Below are positions 10,335 to 23,999 of a stretch of DNA of 64,000 bases, piece by piece (position 1 is the stretch's first letter; each line of letters starts with the position of its first letter). The DNA lies in contig OZ024745.1 in the NCBI GenBank assembly GCA_964016885.1, forward strand, positions 56,836,300 to 56,900,299, given 5' to 3'. The stretch is from Eledone cirrhosa (taxonomy: Eukaryota; Mollusca; Cephalopoda; Octopoda; Eledonidae). The notes beneath the pieces are model-generated. The model was not told where the DNA came from, searched no databases, and saw only the letters and a list, made by a program, of their open reading frames with translations. The translations under genes and the position numbers were made by a program.

Positions 10335-12480
10335 ATTTATTTGTGTATAATGATGCGGCAGTTGGGTTTATGATTATTCAGAGATTTCTCTTTGGAAGAT
10401 GTTATAGAACAGAATAAAAATGTCAGTAAATTAAGCCATCAAACGGTTTATACTGAATTATAGGAGATTATAAACTTTCCATAGTGCTTATTGAATAGGA
10501 ATATTTATCAACTATTATATAAATTTCAGTGCTAATATTGCATGTTTCGCTACTTGTGCATATAAATCAGTTTCCTTCTACGTATATTTCAAAGATCTCA
10601 ATTTACTCTAAGAGCAACATAATTGCGTTAATTCAGAATAATTATTCCGCTAAATATTTATAATCCTAACAATTATTATCAATGAAATTAGCCTATTTGT
10701 TTATCCATGATATACGAAGGTTAAAATAAAACGAATATTCAGGTAATGAGGTAATTAGCTTCTTCTGATTTGAAGTGTATGTTGAAATAATTAATCCTTT
10801 TGATAAAGCCATGAACTTGATAATTTAATAGATGACATTCACAGAGAAGACTTTACGCTGAGAAGCACATAATCTATTGAGAGGTTCGATATATATTGGT
10901 TTATAGCGCTTAATTAATGTAAAAAAAAATTTGAGCAAGTTAGATTCGAGTAGAGCAACCCTCTTCAAACTATGCTTACATTTCCCGCATGGATTTTAAA
11001 TGAAATCAGATTTGAGGCAAACAGTACCTTCAGTGCTGGGGCCTCTGTCCGCGTTACCAGTATAGCCCCAATTTACAAATAGTTAATTATCATACGTTAG
11101 TTATACTATAGAAACAACCAGTGCGCTCCTCTCTCTCTGTATATATATATATATATATACGTGTGTGAGAGAGACAGAGAGACAGACAGAAAGAGAGAGA
11201 GATTGTGTGTGTGTGTCTGTGTGTGAGTGTGTGCGTGCGTGTATGTGTGTGTGAGTTTGTGCGAATTTATGTGTGTAAATATGGTTATTAGAAATATGAT
11301 GCTATTTCTGCAAATATTGCTACAAATTATAAGATATTTGCGCCTATCCCACGTTTTATGTCGACCTAATCTTCCCAGTTCTAGATCCGTCTAATGAGCA
11401 ACATACCATAGGCTGTTTGCGTAACTTTCCGATACATTTCAATTGCTACGACAGTGGTTTCTTACGTTTTTATGAGAAGTTTTTTTTAACTGGATATACA
11501 TTTTAAGTAAATCGTTTGAGTCGATAATATTCAACTCGAAATTGTGTCTGAAATTGTGTTTATCATATTAAAATAAATACCCATTATTAATAAACTAATA
11601 TAACCTATCAATTTATTAAAAGAAAAAGAAAGACAATGAAATTTATTTTATATATTTGAATTATTGTGAAATTGTTTCGTTATTTATTGAAAAACTTAAT
11701 ATAACAAAGATAGTAAAATAGAAAATAGCACTCTCATTACTCAGAAATCTATTACGCTATTTATAATGTTAATTTGTTTTCGACATGGTCCAAATACGAC
11801 CAGTAAAGACAAAGGCAAATGGAATCTCAATAAAGCTAAGTGACATATATCATATTTGTATTTTTTATAAACTGTTTATTTTTTCTTTACATTTGAAATT
11901 ATTGAAATAATTTCGTTTGTAATTTATAGCGAAATTATTGATGTTACTGAGGATATTTTCATCGTCGTCATTGTTTTGTTCATTGTTGTCATACTGGATT
12001 TTAATCTAAGCATAGATTTTTACATTATAACATAACAAATAATGTGTATTCAGAAACTGTCACAAAACGGATTGTTTTACAGATATATTTCGTTATTTAT
12101 TCACTGTGATCATTTTTTTGTGTTTTCATTTTAATGTTATGCCTTTATTGTATTTGTGGTTATCGAACTATCAGACAAATCTTTTTTTTAACGTAGTTCC
12201 CTGTTGAAAATGTCAGAACAAATCTCGCCACAGAGCACTTGAATGGATCTTTTTTTAAAAAGAAAAGAAGTATTTGTTATCGAGACGAATATATTATTTT
12301 TATATTTATTTTGAAAACGGCTGAAATATCTCTTGAGTTTATCATAGACAAATATACCATATATGCGATAAGTTCTTACCATTGGTTTTTATAGAAACTT
12401 ACCAAGTGCCATATTTGTTTCCGATAAACGCACACATAAATGGGAAAACACATAGAGGCACACACAAACACATACGCACG
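10335..12480. other. AT-rich unique DNA with small microsatellites
   Basis: No recognisable gene. Short TA/GA/GT microsatellite at about 11106-11275. The rest is unique AT-rich sequence. Confidence 0.6.
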
Positions 12481-12489
12481 CACACACAC

Positions 12490-12580
<91 letters not shown>
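12481..12580 (+). repeat. (CA)-(TA)-(GT)n microsatellite
   Basis: Short CA and TA runs followed by about 80 bp of GT. Cys-Val open frames are repeat translations. Confidence 0.97.
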
Positions 12581-12582
<2 letters not shown>

Positions 12583-12589
12583 TGTGTAT

Positions 12590-15500
12590 GTTTTTGTGTG
12601 ATAGTGTTTTCTACTAACTTACTACTTATAATTTATTGTCATACACACAGATACACAAAAAATACATACATATATAGACAGATGTTTCTGTCACATTATA
12701 TATTGAATAATAATCCCAACCTAAGGAGAATGTGTACATCTCCAAACCTCCCTATGATTTCATAGGATGCGACTAAAACCTTTCCTTGCCAATTCTCTAA
12801 TTGGACAAGTAATTACCCTATGCATGAGTCGCTACACAAGCAAATAAACTTCATCAGCAAGTATTGATTTATAGGGCATCGACACCGGATTTAGTAAGTA
12901 GGCGTTTATATAATGCGACTACATAGATATTAACTGGAAGGAAATCAAGTGGTCACATCGATTACATATGCCTGTGTCTTTCTGCCTCTCAACTTCCACA
13001 TTACTTTCAGACATTCGCACAAATACACACAAAAACATATGTAAATACGCAATCAGACGGCCATACGCAAACCTATATGTTGTTTATATTCAATTTATAG
13101 TTTTATCCATTTCCATTTATAAAGTGCACGGGTCGTAACAATATAAACAATGTGTGAGCTGTTCAAACGTTTATAATCTAAACGTAGATTTTCTATTGTC
13201 ATATGTATCAATCTAAGGGTGGATATTGTCAAATCATAACTTATACATTTATCCATTATCATTTTACTTTGAATAATTGAACAATTATGTTTATGTATAT
13301 AGAATATACTGATACTATTTCTTTAAATCTACATAACAATCTATTTATCTATGTATATATAAGTGTATGTAGGTGCATATTTATGTTTATACGCCTGATA
13401 TGCTTCACATGTTAAAGTATGAAATATTCTATGTATAACTTTACTGCAGTTGCAGTTTCATTTACTTTGGCTATATTTCAAAGTGAAATCATCTATTCTT
13501 GAATAAATACGCCTCAGTAATGTAATATTTAAATTCTAAATGCAAACATTTTGACATTTATATGGTTACTGGAATAAAATATCTATTTATTCAGGGTTTC
13601 CTTTTAAAATGTACGCCAAATATGAATACCTATGTTCTAAATGTATCAGTTTTTTTGTAGCAAAGGATATTCTGTATATGTCGTATATTTCTAAACATTT
13701 TAATGATCTGCTGTATATTAAGATAACTTGAGATTGGCGTTTTGCTACACTGCAAATATCATATATAACACATGAATGTATTCACTGGCTATGATAACTC
13801 GACAAATAACATTAAATATACGTATGAAATATTAGATCATAGAAGATAATAAATATATATATATATCTTTTGATAGGATTTCTTTAAAAAATACCTACCG
13901 CGTAAAACTAATTTCGGTATGATTAGTTTCAGGTATGAGAGCTGGAATAGATTTTGCTTTACTCAGAAATTTTGACTATTCCCATTTCTACTCTCAGAAA
14001 TCCCGTTATATATTATATATGTCTTGAAATTCACCTAACATAGTTGCCTCTATACTATACAACCAGCATGGTTTCATGGTTATGTTATTTGGAATTACTC
14101 TGGAGATGGTATAACATTAAAAAAATCTACCATTGAAAGCACGCACGGTTTGAATTACTAATTTAAATATAGATTCTATGTATACGAACACAAACTTTAG
14201 TAGAGGCCGCACAATTACGTTTACAAGACATTCTTCTGGGGATGTTAGTACGTAAATATTTAACCATGTAACTTGGAATATAGCCCGGAGAACTAAAACA
14301 GAAGATTGTTATTAGTATTTGTAGCGATAATTTCGCATATACTATATAAACCTGCATAATAATGTAACAATGCTGAAGATATTTGCAAATTTGCCTGTTT
14401 AATGTGTTTTATATTTTTGTGTGTTACTGATTTGAATACTAAGATTTCTCTTTGTTATTCATTTTTCACGACTGCCTGATTTATTTTTATTTTTACTTGT
14501 TGCGGGTTACTATATCTCTCAAACAATTTCGAATCCTCCTCTACCTCTATATAGACGTTAAGTTTACCAAATGAATTAATGTTATCACTATTTAAGGAAT
14601 TAGTAAGCTGACTAGAGTTATACGAGGAAAACATGAAACAATATTGGGACATATATTGCTATATTTATAACCTTATTACATCTTTCACAGTTTCCGATGA
14701 GGGACGAATCATTAAGAAAGTGTATAAGAGTGTAGATTTATTGGCATACTTCTTCCTTACTGATATAATATTAAGTTACTACCAAAGAATATTTTGCATA
14801 GAATTATAACAAGTGTACTTATATATGTCAATTATTTATTAGATAATTACTCTTCGATTTTCCTCTACGATATTTACAAGCAAACAAACTTTGCCGTTTA
14901 TATTAAATATGGGTTTCATATACATTCTTAGCCTAGCATTAATGTCAACCGTGGCCCCCAGAGATAAGGAGTTTTCTTTTCAAACCAGCAAAGTACTTGA
15001 TTTCTGGTCTTCGACAAATATCAGTTTTGACAAGCATTAGAGAATTGCAGTAATGTCAAAATCAGGATTACTGTTATTCTAACTTCCTAATTGCATTCCC
15101 TAAATATGCAAATTGTTTGAACCATAATCTGTCTATTTTCTCTGTCTCTGATATGAAAATAATAACCTCTATTCCTTGTAAATATACCAGAGTTTGAAGA
15201 TAATAAACTTGAAAAACCTAAACATTGATAGTCTATTTTGAAGCTGCTTCATAAACGCGCTCACCTGAAGCAAAGTATTGGTTCTTGATGTTGCACATTA
15301 CATGACCTGCAACATATATATGAACTAATTTAGGCCTTAAGTAACTTGGAATGTGTTGGGATGAGCCAACGTTATGACGACATTCCACGTAATCACTAAG
15401 ACGAACATTGATGTACGAATATTCTGGGGTAAGCTAAAAAAATAGGGAATGACTCGGCCGATGTTTTATGCTCCATATATCAATATATCAAGTATTTCAA

Positions 15501-16635
15501 ACATGGAGCCATTTCCACTGGCAGAAAGCAACATGTTACATTCTAAGATCAATCTTCCTATGGTACACACCAACGTGTTCCATAAAAATGAAGATGTGAT
15601 CCCACATAAGCATGGTGTAGTAACTTTCTGTTCGGCTCATTCAAACGATGCTATTATTTTAATTATCATGGAAGAATGATTACTCAGCAGCACGAATGTT
15701 CCCCTGGCAGTGATGATCATTGCAGAGTTGATTTTATGTGACTATAACGACTTTTTCTCAACCCAAACCCGTTTGCGGAAATACAAAATGTAAGCTTTTT
15801 GTCTATTGTAACGGCCATGAATATGACGCCAGATTTAATGCCGAAAATGGCATACAGGACATTGATGATTATCTTTAAAAGCATGTTCCTTATGGAAGTA
15901 GACATACCGGCCAAGTAGATATATGTACAATGCTTAATTCAACATTATTTCTAATTAGTCTACTTTCCTACTTTATATACTCATATTTATGACTTGCAAG
16001 TAAAATCACAATTTGTCATATAATAAAATTATCACAAAATCTAAGTACATTGATTTACAATTACTTTCATTGTACTCTATAATTGTAAGCACCAGTGTAA
16101 GAATTTATGATATTATCTGTTCGGTAAATATTCGTTAAACATCTAAATGTCGATGTATGACATAATTTGTAATTCATGATAGCCTTTGGAAAATGCTCGA
16201 AATGGCAGCATTGCAGCATTGCAGACAAATGCCAACGCCAAGATTTCGGATCTATTAACCTCTGCTGGGGTTGAAATAACTCCGATTTTCCATATATATA
16301 TAATCCAGTAATGAGTCTCGTAGAGATTATCCCGTACACGCTCACGGTTAATACACTAATCCCAGTTCTAATACCACCCTTTATTTTTTTTATTATTTTA
16401 GTTCTTTTTAATTATTTTAAATTCTAGCCTTACGTCACATGCATACATATATCTACACCTCTAACACCACATAAACTAAGAGTAAAAGAAAACATGTTTA
16501 CCGTTTTAAACAAGTTTTATCTAGCTTATATTTTTCAACTATTTTTGCCTTTCCGCTTCCTATAGCTCCCTCATCTCACCTTATGTCTATCTTCTTCCTC
16601 AAACTTCACTTACCTAATACAGCCAACGACAACAC
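12590..16635. other. AT-rich unique DNA, no gene seen
   Basis: Four kilobases without a long frame or a repeat that I recognise. Open stretches of 60-90 codons (15449-15679 plus, 16067-16345 minus) show no motif and no supporting context. Confidence 0.6.
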
Positions 16636-16639
16636 AACC

Positions 16640-17925
16640 CATGATAGATATAAACTTGTTGCTTGAGATGCACAAATGCATTATACACAAAAGTATCTTC
16701 CAGGTCATCTATCTCGCTTTTAATCAGTTCTATGACAACAACGACAAAACAGAAAGAAGCTGCGGGCAAAACTACTTCCCAAGTAAATGTCTATTGCACA
16801 ACGTAACATCAGAGTCAATAAAGCAAGTGCAGATACACTTGTCTTCTTTGAGATCCAATAACAACATCAGGATGTCTGTCATCAACAAAATGAATCGAGA
16901 AAAAATAGAAGCTCCATGACAACAATAAGAACATTTCCCAGACACACGTTAACTGGCGATCACATATTCATCAGCTAATACAAGAGATCAACAAATTGAT
17001 ACTCAAAGACACCCCAAACGAAATCAGAATGAAAATTTGAACACCTGCTCCACATGTCACATAATATCCCCACTCCTCCAAAAAAACAGAAACAATAATA
17101 CAATCACAGTTAACTAGAGGCAAATCCCTCACATGGTGGATAATACCACGCTCATCATGACCAACGAAAACAACAGCCTCACATAAAACATACAACACGC
17201 AACAATCGGCAAATACAGTATAACTGCAAACATACACCTGATATCCAAAACCGCTACCTACACCGCTCGCAACCCAATGGTTAAAGATCTCACGCAAACA
17301 CTCCTCGCCGAGGAATTGGCACTGCTGGAGGAGGGACCAAATTTCGCAATAGCCAGCAGGGGCCCAGAGCAGGAAACCACTACTTTCATTTCTAGAATGT
17401 CCTACGCACTATTGTGGATATATTAACACACAACGGGGGGGGGGGGCAAGACAATACATACACCATAACACAATTCACGGAGTGTTCCACGAACACCCGC
17501 AAGAGATGATCCTAAAAACCATGAGAAGGAAGCATAGACAACCAGCGCCAGCGTGTCTGACAGTACTCTACCTCCTATCTGATAAAGGATGAGAATTTTG
17601 CGTAGTTGACAACAACAGATACCAAGAAGCTGCGCTATCACATCTCTCATAAAGCAGTAGAATAGAAAACCATTCAAACAACCTCTGGAAAAAATTCTCT
17701 GGTATCATGCAAATTATCAGATACATACAACATCTTTCTAGCTCACTACTACACGATGCCTTGGTTCTACTGCCTGGTCTAGGACACAGAGAAACTGATC
17801 CAACTAAAATTCCGTCCGTTCATTGCCAACACTAGCTTTCTCTCCGGAAATGTAATAGTTATAACATGGTCACTCACACCAGTAACAGCATATATCAGCA
17901 TGACTCGAAAATAGCTGAAGCGCAT
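16640..17925 (+). pseudogene. Decayed Penelope-like element, N-terminal and early RT region
   Basis: The clearest part is 17281-17925: LAEELALLEEGPNFAIASR, then LYLLSDKG (the L-P-A-D-K-G-type motif at the start of PLE RTs) followed after a stop by EFCVVDNNRYQEAALSHL, then PWFYCLV (F-Y-G-L-P-K position) and KFRPFIANT-SFLSGN (R-P-I-V position). Several stops and frame changes interrupt it, and nothing of the catalytic YxDD region follows. The frame at 16641-16919 (SIKQVQIHLSSLRSNNNIR) may be the N-terminal domain, but that is uncertain. It is a different PLE lineage from the 45 kb copy, judging by sequence. Confidence 0.65.
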
Positions 17926-17929
17926 ATTA

Positions 17930-19530
17930 ACCCCTTCACAATAATTTGGTAAAATACATCAAAATTGCATTCAGCTTAGAAGTACGATGCATGTACACCA
18001 GTATTCAATCAGAAACTTTTTTAAATGATTCATGTATATATTTGTAGCTAGATTTAGATTATTCTATCAAGGCAGGATTGGTAGCCAGAACCCATTTATG
18101 CTAGTATTTGATGAGTTCAGTTCCTTCCTGTTATTTCGGGGGTCGTTTCAAACTTTTCATTTATTCATGATAAAAATACGACCACTGTTACGTTGAATTT
18201 TCGTGGATTCTAAATATAAATATAAATTAAAAGACAATCTGGAGAAACGAATAAATAAAACAATAAACGATAGAATATTATATAGCTACCACACCTGACA
18301 AATCAGAATAAAAAATGTGTTCGTGCTTTTACTATCTTGATATATAGCGAATACATGTAAAACGTAAATATAAGAGACATTGCGTATATGAGAGACTGAG
18401 GGAAAGAAAATATTACAGGAAATTCATTTTACAGAGAGAAACGGGATAGGTAAGAATATCTATACAGAATGCTAGCTGGAAATTACACAGCCTTGCATAT
18501 ATACACAGGCACACACATAAACAGAAATGAGTTTTCGTGTATGCACATCTTAACACATATATTGCTTGTTATAATAATGAAGTCAATTCAAACGTTAAGT
18601 GTACTTAGCGAAATCTCAACATCTGGTTGTATTTTGAACAGCCCTCAACGTAAACTTTTTTTTCATTCTTTGTGAAATTATGTTTAAAACAAGAATAAAT
18701 AACTGACAATTTTTTAAAAAATTACTCCTGGCTATTAACCGGAAAGCGTTATGCAAACAGATGAAGCAACAAGTGCTAATGATAATACGAACAAATAATA
18801 AACTATGCCACAGTTTTATTTTTTATGTTAATTGTATTCATAATATATTCTGCACGGTTAGGAAGTAGTCTCAATGTTGTCGTTTCTTCTCGACAATGGT
18901 TTTGGAATAACATATAGTATTCTATTTGAAAGTAGCAACTGTCGTAGCAGAATTATAAAAGTTCGCTGAAATACTTTGCTATATCTTGTTAAATTATTGT
19001 CGTGGTAGGCTCGTGTGAATATAATATTTACTTTGATATATTAACCCTACTATAACCTACTATAGGAAATTACTTTAAACAATAGCTGTTGTTATTTACA
19101 ATCCTGCAAGAAAATGGCCTATAGAAAAAAGGTCAAAAACCGTTTCGCCTCTCAGTGACTAATGTAGTAGGCATAAAAGTGTGAAAATATTATCTTTACT
19201 ACGTTCATTGCCAGAATATAAGTGATATGAAGCCAACATTTCTCCAAGTTATATCAAAGAAGGTATTTGAACAAAACAATGTAAATTAGTGTATCACTCG
19301 CCTATTGTATGTGGGTTTGTCAGCAAACAAATATTAGGTCTAACGCATGATATAAAACTGAAAAATCAACCGCTTCCTAGATGGATCTCTACATTTGTGC
19401 ATGCGAACATCGGAAGATCAATAATTTTAGATGACTGACCGACAATTTATTATAATATTAAGCTGTGGTACATTATAATTGTATAGTTGAAATTTGAAAA
19501 CATCACATTTATTTCTTCACAAACACAAAC
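17930..19530. other. AT-rich unique DNA, no gene seen
   Basis: No recognised element. The open frames are short and without motifs. Confidence 0.6.
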
Positions 19531-19531
19531 C

Positions 19532-19559
19532 TCCCCCCCCCCCCCCCCCCCCCCACACA

Positions 19560-19636
<77 letters not shown>
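19532..19636 (+). repeat. Poly-C run followed by (CA)n
   Basis: A run of about 23 C then about 80 bp of CA dinucleotides. Pro-, His- and Thr-rich frames here are repeat translations. Confidence 0.97.
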
Positions 19637-19638
<2 letters not shown>

Positions 19639-19639
19639 G

Positions 19640-20720
19640 CGCGAACGCACACAGAAACTGTCTCATTCACTCTTTCTTCCTTTGCACTATCGTATTGTAT
19701 ACCATGAACATAACATCATACTCTGCAATATGCTTCAATAGTCTGCAAGAACTTAAAAACAGGAACTCGATTATATTTTGTTATGATAGTACCAAATAGA
19801 GTGGTAGTGTTTAAAAAGTGAAATGCATACTTTCTTATAAGTGGGTTGGATGGGGATTAGATTAATATTTTAAACAATTACATTCTTTGTAGTAGTTTCT
19901 CTTTATCAAGCCATTACATATATTTATATATTCCTTAGCTGTATGTAATTGCTGGTTGCTTCTAAATAAATTAGTCGGTCACATTTGTAATTACAAGATA
20001 TATAGAATTAAGCTATACCCTTTTATTTCTTCAACTGCATGGTTTTAGTTATTTATTTTTCTAAAAATATCCGAATTCAGTTTTATGTTTGTTTAATCTT
20101 TCTGTGTCAGATTAGCAGGTCAGTAAATGTGGTTGTAGATATAGCATTTAAACACAAATGCAATTTGTTTCCCCTTAATGTTAAATACCATGATATAATA
20201 GGACAGAAACTAGACGATTTTGACCTAGTAACCTATTGGAAGCAAAGAGGCAAATGAAAGTTGGTTGAAAGCCGCAATTGATTCTTACATAACATCCTTT
20301 AACACAAATATAGTTTAAGAACGTATTTATATACCCCTTGTTCAGTGCTACTAAACCATCATAGAATTGTCAGATATTGCACAGTGCAAAGTTATGCACA
20401 AACAACCTATGAATTTTTGTTTGGATTTATTTCCGTTTAATAAAATGTTTTTTCTATCCCATTAAAAAAAAATTATACACATCTACCAATAGATGCATAT
20501 GTATACAGGTATTTTATATATATTGTCCTTGAAAATAGTGAATTCCAAACAATTTAATTTCGTGGATTTATTCCATAAATTAATTTCTTAAACGTTTCGA
20601 CCTGCTTAGCTAATGTTGTCGTTTAAATTAGTTTAAGCAAGCATTTGATTTAATTGTGTATGGTCATTTTCTTTTAAACTATTTTTCATACTTTCTTTTT
20701 ATATAATCAGCTAATTTTAC
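19640..20720. other. AT-rich unique DNA
   Basis: No gene recognised. Around 20590-20640 the minus strand has a ggtcGAAAcg segment resembling a hammerhead 3' half, without a matching CUGAUGA. Confidence 0.55.
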
Positions 20721-20721
20721 G

Positions 20722-20775
20722 TACGAAGTCAACTTTGCCTTTCATACAATGAAGGTCGATAAAAAAAAGTAATAT
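20722..20775 (+). mobile_element. SINE body remnant
   Basis: Short match to the SINE body (gtcaactttgcctttcat, then gtcgataaaa and aagta), with no head or tail. Old and diverged. Confidence 0.5.
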
Positions 20776-21354
20776 TCTATTACGGAGCTCCGTTATTCTT
20801 CAATATCTCTTTCTCTGGAGGAAATATGCTGTATTCCGACCTGGAGAGGAGATGAGATCAGTTAGATTTTTAAAAAGTACGTTAGCAATGCCTCATGTCA
20901 ATGCGGCGCCCCTATGACTCCCTCAATAGTTACGGAATATCGAATATAAATATTGGTCAGCTATCAACTGTAATTAAAGTCGAGTACGTGAAGTCTAACA
21001 ACCAGCGACTTTTAGACACACCGGGCTAATGAAACAATTGTTAATACTTTAAATAAACCCTATTGTACATCCGACCAATTTATTCATTCTTTTAAGGGAT
21101 ACTTTTCTTCTGTTGTTTACGTCCCTATTACCTTTTTACACTTCGTTTTCAGTAAACACACAGCCTGCCTCTTTACTTATCCCCCCCCCCTCTCTCTCTC
21201 TCTGTATATATATATATATATATATATCTGCGTGTCTGGGCACATTGATATATTTGTCAACGAAACTATATATATGTATATATATATATATATTGTGATG
21301 TATATATTGTGATATATATATTTAAATTTACAAATATAATTTGACGTCGTTACC

Positions 21355-21502
21355 TTTTTGACGCATAGAGTTACGGCCCTTGCCATTCTGAGTCAAATCC
21401 CGCCGAGGTTAACTTTACCTTTCATCCTTACGGGGTCGATAAAATAAAGTACCAGTAATACACTGGGGATTTGCTGGCCCTGTGCCTAACGTAGAAACAG
21501 TT
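21355..21502 (+). mobile_element. Cephalopod SINE, short subfamily, head-truncated
   Basis: Plus strand from the catagagttacggccctt segment through 'tcaaatcccgccgaggtta' and the body to 'gtagaaacagtta'. The first part of the tRNA-like head is missing. Confidence 0.85.
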
Positions 21503-21509
21503 ACCTTAC

Positions 21510-22300
21510 GGAGTTTCTCCTTTTTAGTTGTCCTATCTGTTTGAAATTGAATTGATTTTCTTATTTTGATTTACACCCTGATTAGAAAATATGATTTCTA
21601 TTGTTCTTTCCATATATATTCGATGAGATTGTTATAACTGGATGCACTTGTTACGTAATTTATTAATGATGATATAATAATGTTATATAATAATTAAAAA
21701 AGAAAAAATCACAATGAGCAGCGTCTCCTTCTCATGTGTTGATTAGTATTTCAAATTTAGGTGTTATCATCTGCCGATTATTTTAATTTTATCAATTTTA
21801 ATTACCGGACGACTACCTTCGCAAATTAGTGTCTATCCTAAATCGAACACAAACACAACAATATAGGCCTTATACACACGTGATCATACAACGCAGCCTA
21901 AAGATTGTTTGACGCATATCTAATCATAATAACACCCTCAGCCTATTATATGCTTGCTCACTTATTTCAGCTTTGATTGAAATATATTAAGATAACATAT
22001 AATTTAGTGGTCGTTTTAATACCAGTGAATCACTCAATCTATTTTTCGTAAGCTTCTGACTCAACTTCGTGGTTATTACAGTGAGTTGATTGCCGATTTA
22101 TCGTTGTTGTGTTAAAATTAGCCGAGTTGGTTTAAAAGTGGAATTGCAATCAGAAAATATACAGAGTGTATTTTCATTAAGAAAACAACCGATATGAAGC
22201 AATCATGAAATTATTAATCTTAAAATTTAATCAAATTCAATACATGGAAATGTTTTTGTTTTTTTCTTTTAGCAACCAGGAATAGCATACTTGGGATAAA
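21510..22300. other. AT-rich unique DNA
   Basis: No gene recognised. It ends in a pyrimidine-rich run (tttttgtttttttcttttag, 22253-22272) that resembles a splice acceptor in front of the next feature. Confidence 0.5.
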
Positions 22301-22303
22301 TAA

Positions 22304-22540
22304 ATGTGTGTATTATATATAAAACGACTGCATGATCAACGAAATCTGCACATTTGTAAGCTAGTCAAACTAGCAGATAAAGGTGCAGCTAACGGAGAAT
22401 TTGATCCGTTTAGAATGTTAAGATGTAATCCTGAAAATAGCCGGTGCATATTACATCTAAGACAGCAGGAAATAGCTTATGATTTCTTGCTTCGCAGCAA
22501 GACATATTACACCAGATCAGTTATAAAGAACCTATAATAA
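22304..22540 (+). other. 77-codon open frame of unknown nature
   Basis: The frame runs from ATG at 22304 (preceded in frame by a stop) to a stop at about 22538 and reads LADKGAANGEFDPFRMLRC and LHLRQQEIAYDFLLRSK. Its composition is protein-like and not microsatellite-derived, and it lies 30 bp after an acceptor-like polypyrimidine-AG. It could be a small exon, a decayed element or chance. I do not recognise it and see no domain. Confidence 0.25.
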
Positions 22541-22635
22541 TAAATTGTATTAATCGATATTCATGTGTGTAGGCATGCATATTTGTAAGATGTATGTATA
22601 TATGTATGTATACATGCATATATAAATAAGTATAT

Positions 22636-22796
22636 ACATGGACACACTGGAAGAGGAAGACCAAGGTTAACGTATGTTGATGCCCTAAGGACAGACACTG
22701 GTCTGTTGGAGAAGCAGAACATGGCAGCGATAATGAGGGACAGAGACCGCTGGAGAGAACTCGTTCATGGGTCTCGGGAATTTTACCCGCCCTAGA
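22636..22796 (+). mobile_element. LINE 3' end (same family as 4.6 and 9.6 kb)
   Basis: Plus strand translates as HTGRGRPRLTYVDALRTDTG, then AIMRDRDRWRELVHGSREF-YPP, ending cccgccctag then TA repeats. The frame is intact across this short span. It is preceded by TA/CA-rich sequence. Confidence 0.85.
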
Positions 22797-22859
22797 TATA
22801 TATTTACATACATACACACATACATATATACAAACACACACATATATATATGCATTATG

Positions 22860-23660
22860 AGTTAAATGTTTTGAGCTTAACTTATTAAGTTCATATAGTT
22901 GTGTAGTTATAATTCGAAGAAAAGTTTGGTCGATTATTTTATAACTCTTTTAGTTTAAAACATAATACTATACCTCAAAATTTGATTTTATTCTGCTTAA
23001 ACAAAGAAGTAAAACGGTTAGCTCTGCTCATCAAAATGCCTGTTACAGAATTAAATTTCCCATAATAACTCAACATTCTGAAATTAGTTGCGTTTGCCAA
23101 ATTTCTCCAGAAGTTAGATAATTCATACATACTTGAGCTTGATTGTTTAAATTGCAAAGTGTTTCTTTTATTGTAATTTTCTTTTTTTTTTTTTTGTATT
23201 TTTTTAAACTTTTTTTTTATGTTTATCTCCTTCTGAAATAGCTTACTTACAAGTAAATGACCAATGTACATTGCTTAACACACCAATTGTCTACCTAATT
23301 CTCTTGCTTGCTCATGCCTTCGTTCTACTTTTATTCTTCCCTTCCTCCAAGCATTACCTAAATTCCACGTTATATTTTGAGCTCTAGAAAAAAAAAAAAA
23401 AAACATTATATCTCAAAATAATCTACACTTATACTTCTGGTTTTCTTGCGTCTGCAGTCAGTGGTCGTGTTTCTTTTTAACCTTTGTACCATGCTTATAC
23501 ATATATGAGAACATTTTTGTTTATATTAGCAGGAAATATTTCTGACTTTATAAGAGTGATAAACAGGTGAAACGACAGAATAACAAGTCACGCTATTTAG
23601 CCTAAATAAAATGAATATTAAAACTCTACTTAGTTATTGGGTAATGTGTTCTCTCAACCA
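22860..23660. other. AT-rich unique DNA
   Basis: No gene recognised. It includes poly-T and poly-A runs near 23180 and 23390. Confidence 0.55.
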
Positions 23661-23665
23661 TCAAG

Positions 23666-23670
<5 letters not shown>

Positions 23671-23706
<36 letters not shown>

Positions 23707-23965
23707 CGTTTCTGAATTTGTTTAGAAAGATTCTTTATCTGAAATCGTGTGTTGAAACCGATATTGTTATACTTTCGGAAGGTCATGTTGCCAATAAGAA
23801 ACACACCCACCAGTTGCTTTCACTTCAATTTATTATATATTTATAAATTTGTAAATTTATAAATATATAATAAATTGAAGTGAAAGCAACTGGTGCGTGT
23901 GTTTCTTATTGGCAACATGACCCTCCCAAAGTATAACAATATATATATATATATATATATATAAG
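23671..23965. repeat. PLE 3'-end palindrome between (TA)n tracts
   Basis: Between TA tracts lies an inverted repeat with arms of about 95 bp (23745-23840 and 23850-23942) centred near 23845. Each arm contains 'gttgccaataagaaacacac', the gtt-gctttcac block and 'ttcaatttattata', and one arm is preceded by the 'ctgaatttgtttagaaagat' extension. The same sequence flanks the GIY-YIG coding remnants at 45.4-46.5 and 48.7-50.2 kb, so this is a solo pair of PLE ends with no coding DNA. Confidence 0.75.
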
Positions 23966-23999
23966 TGCGTGTGTGTGTGTGCGTGTCGGTGTGTGTGTG

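Noticed and set aside
20585..20645. Minus-strand ggtcGAAAcg with nearby hairpin potential
   Set aside because: No CUGAUGA or close variant upstream at the right distance.
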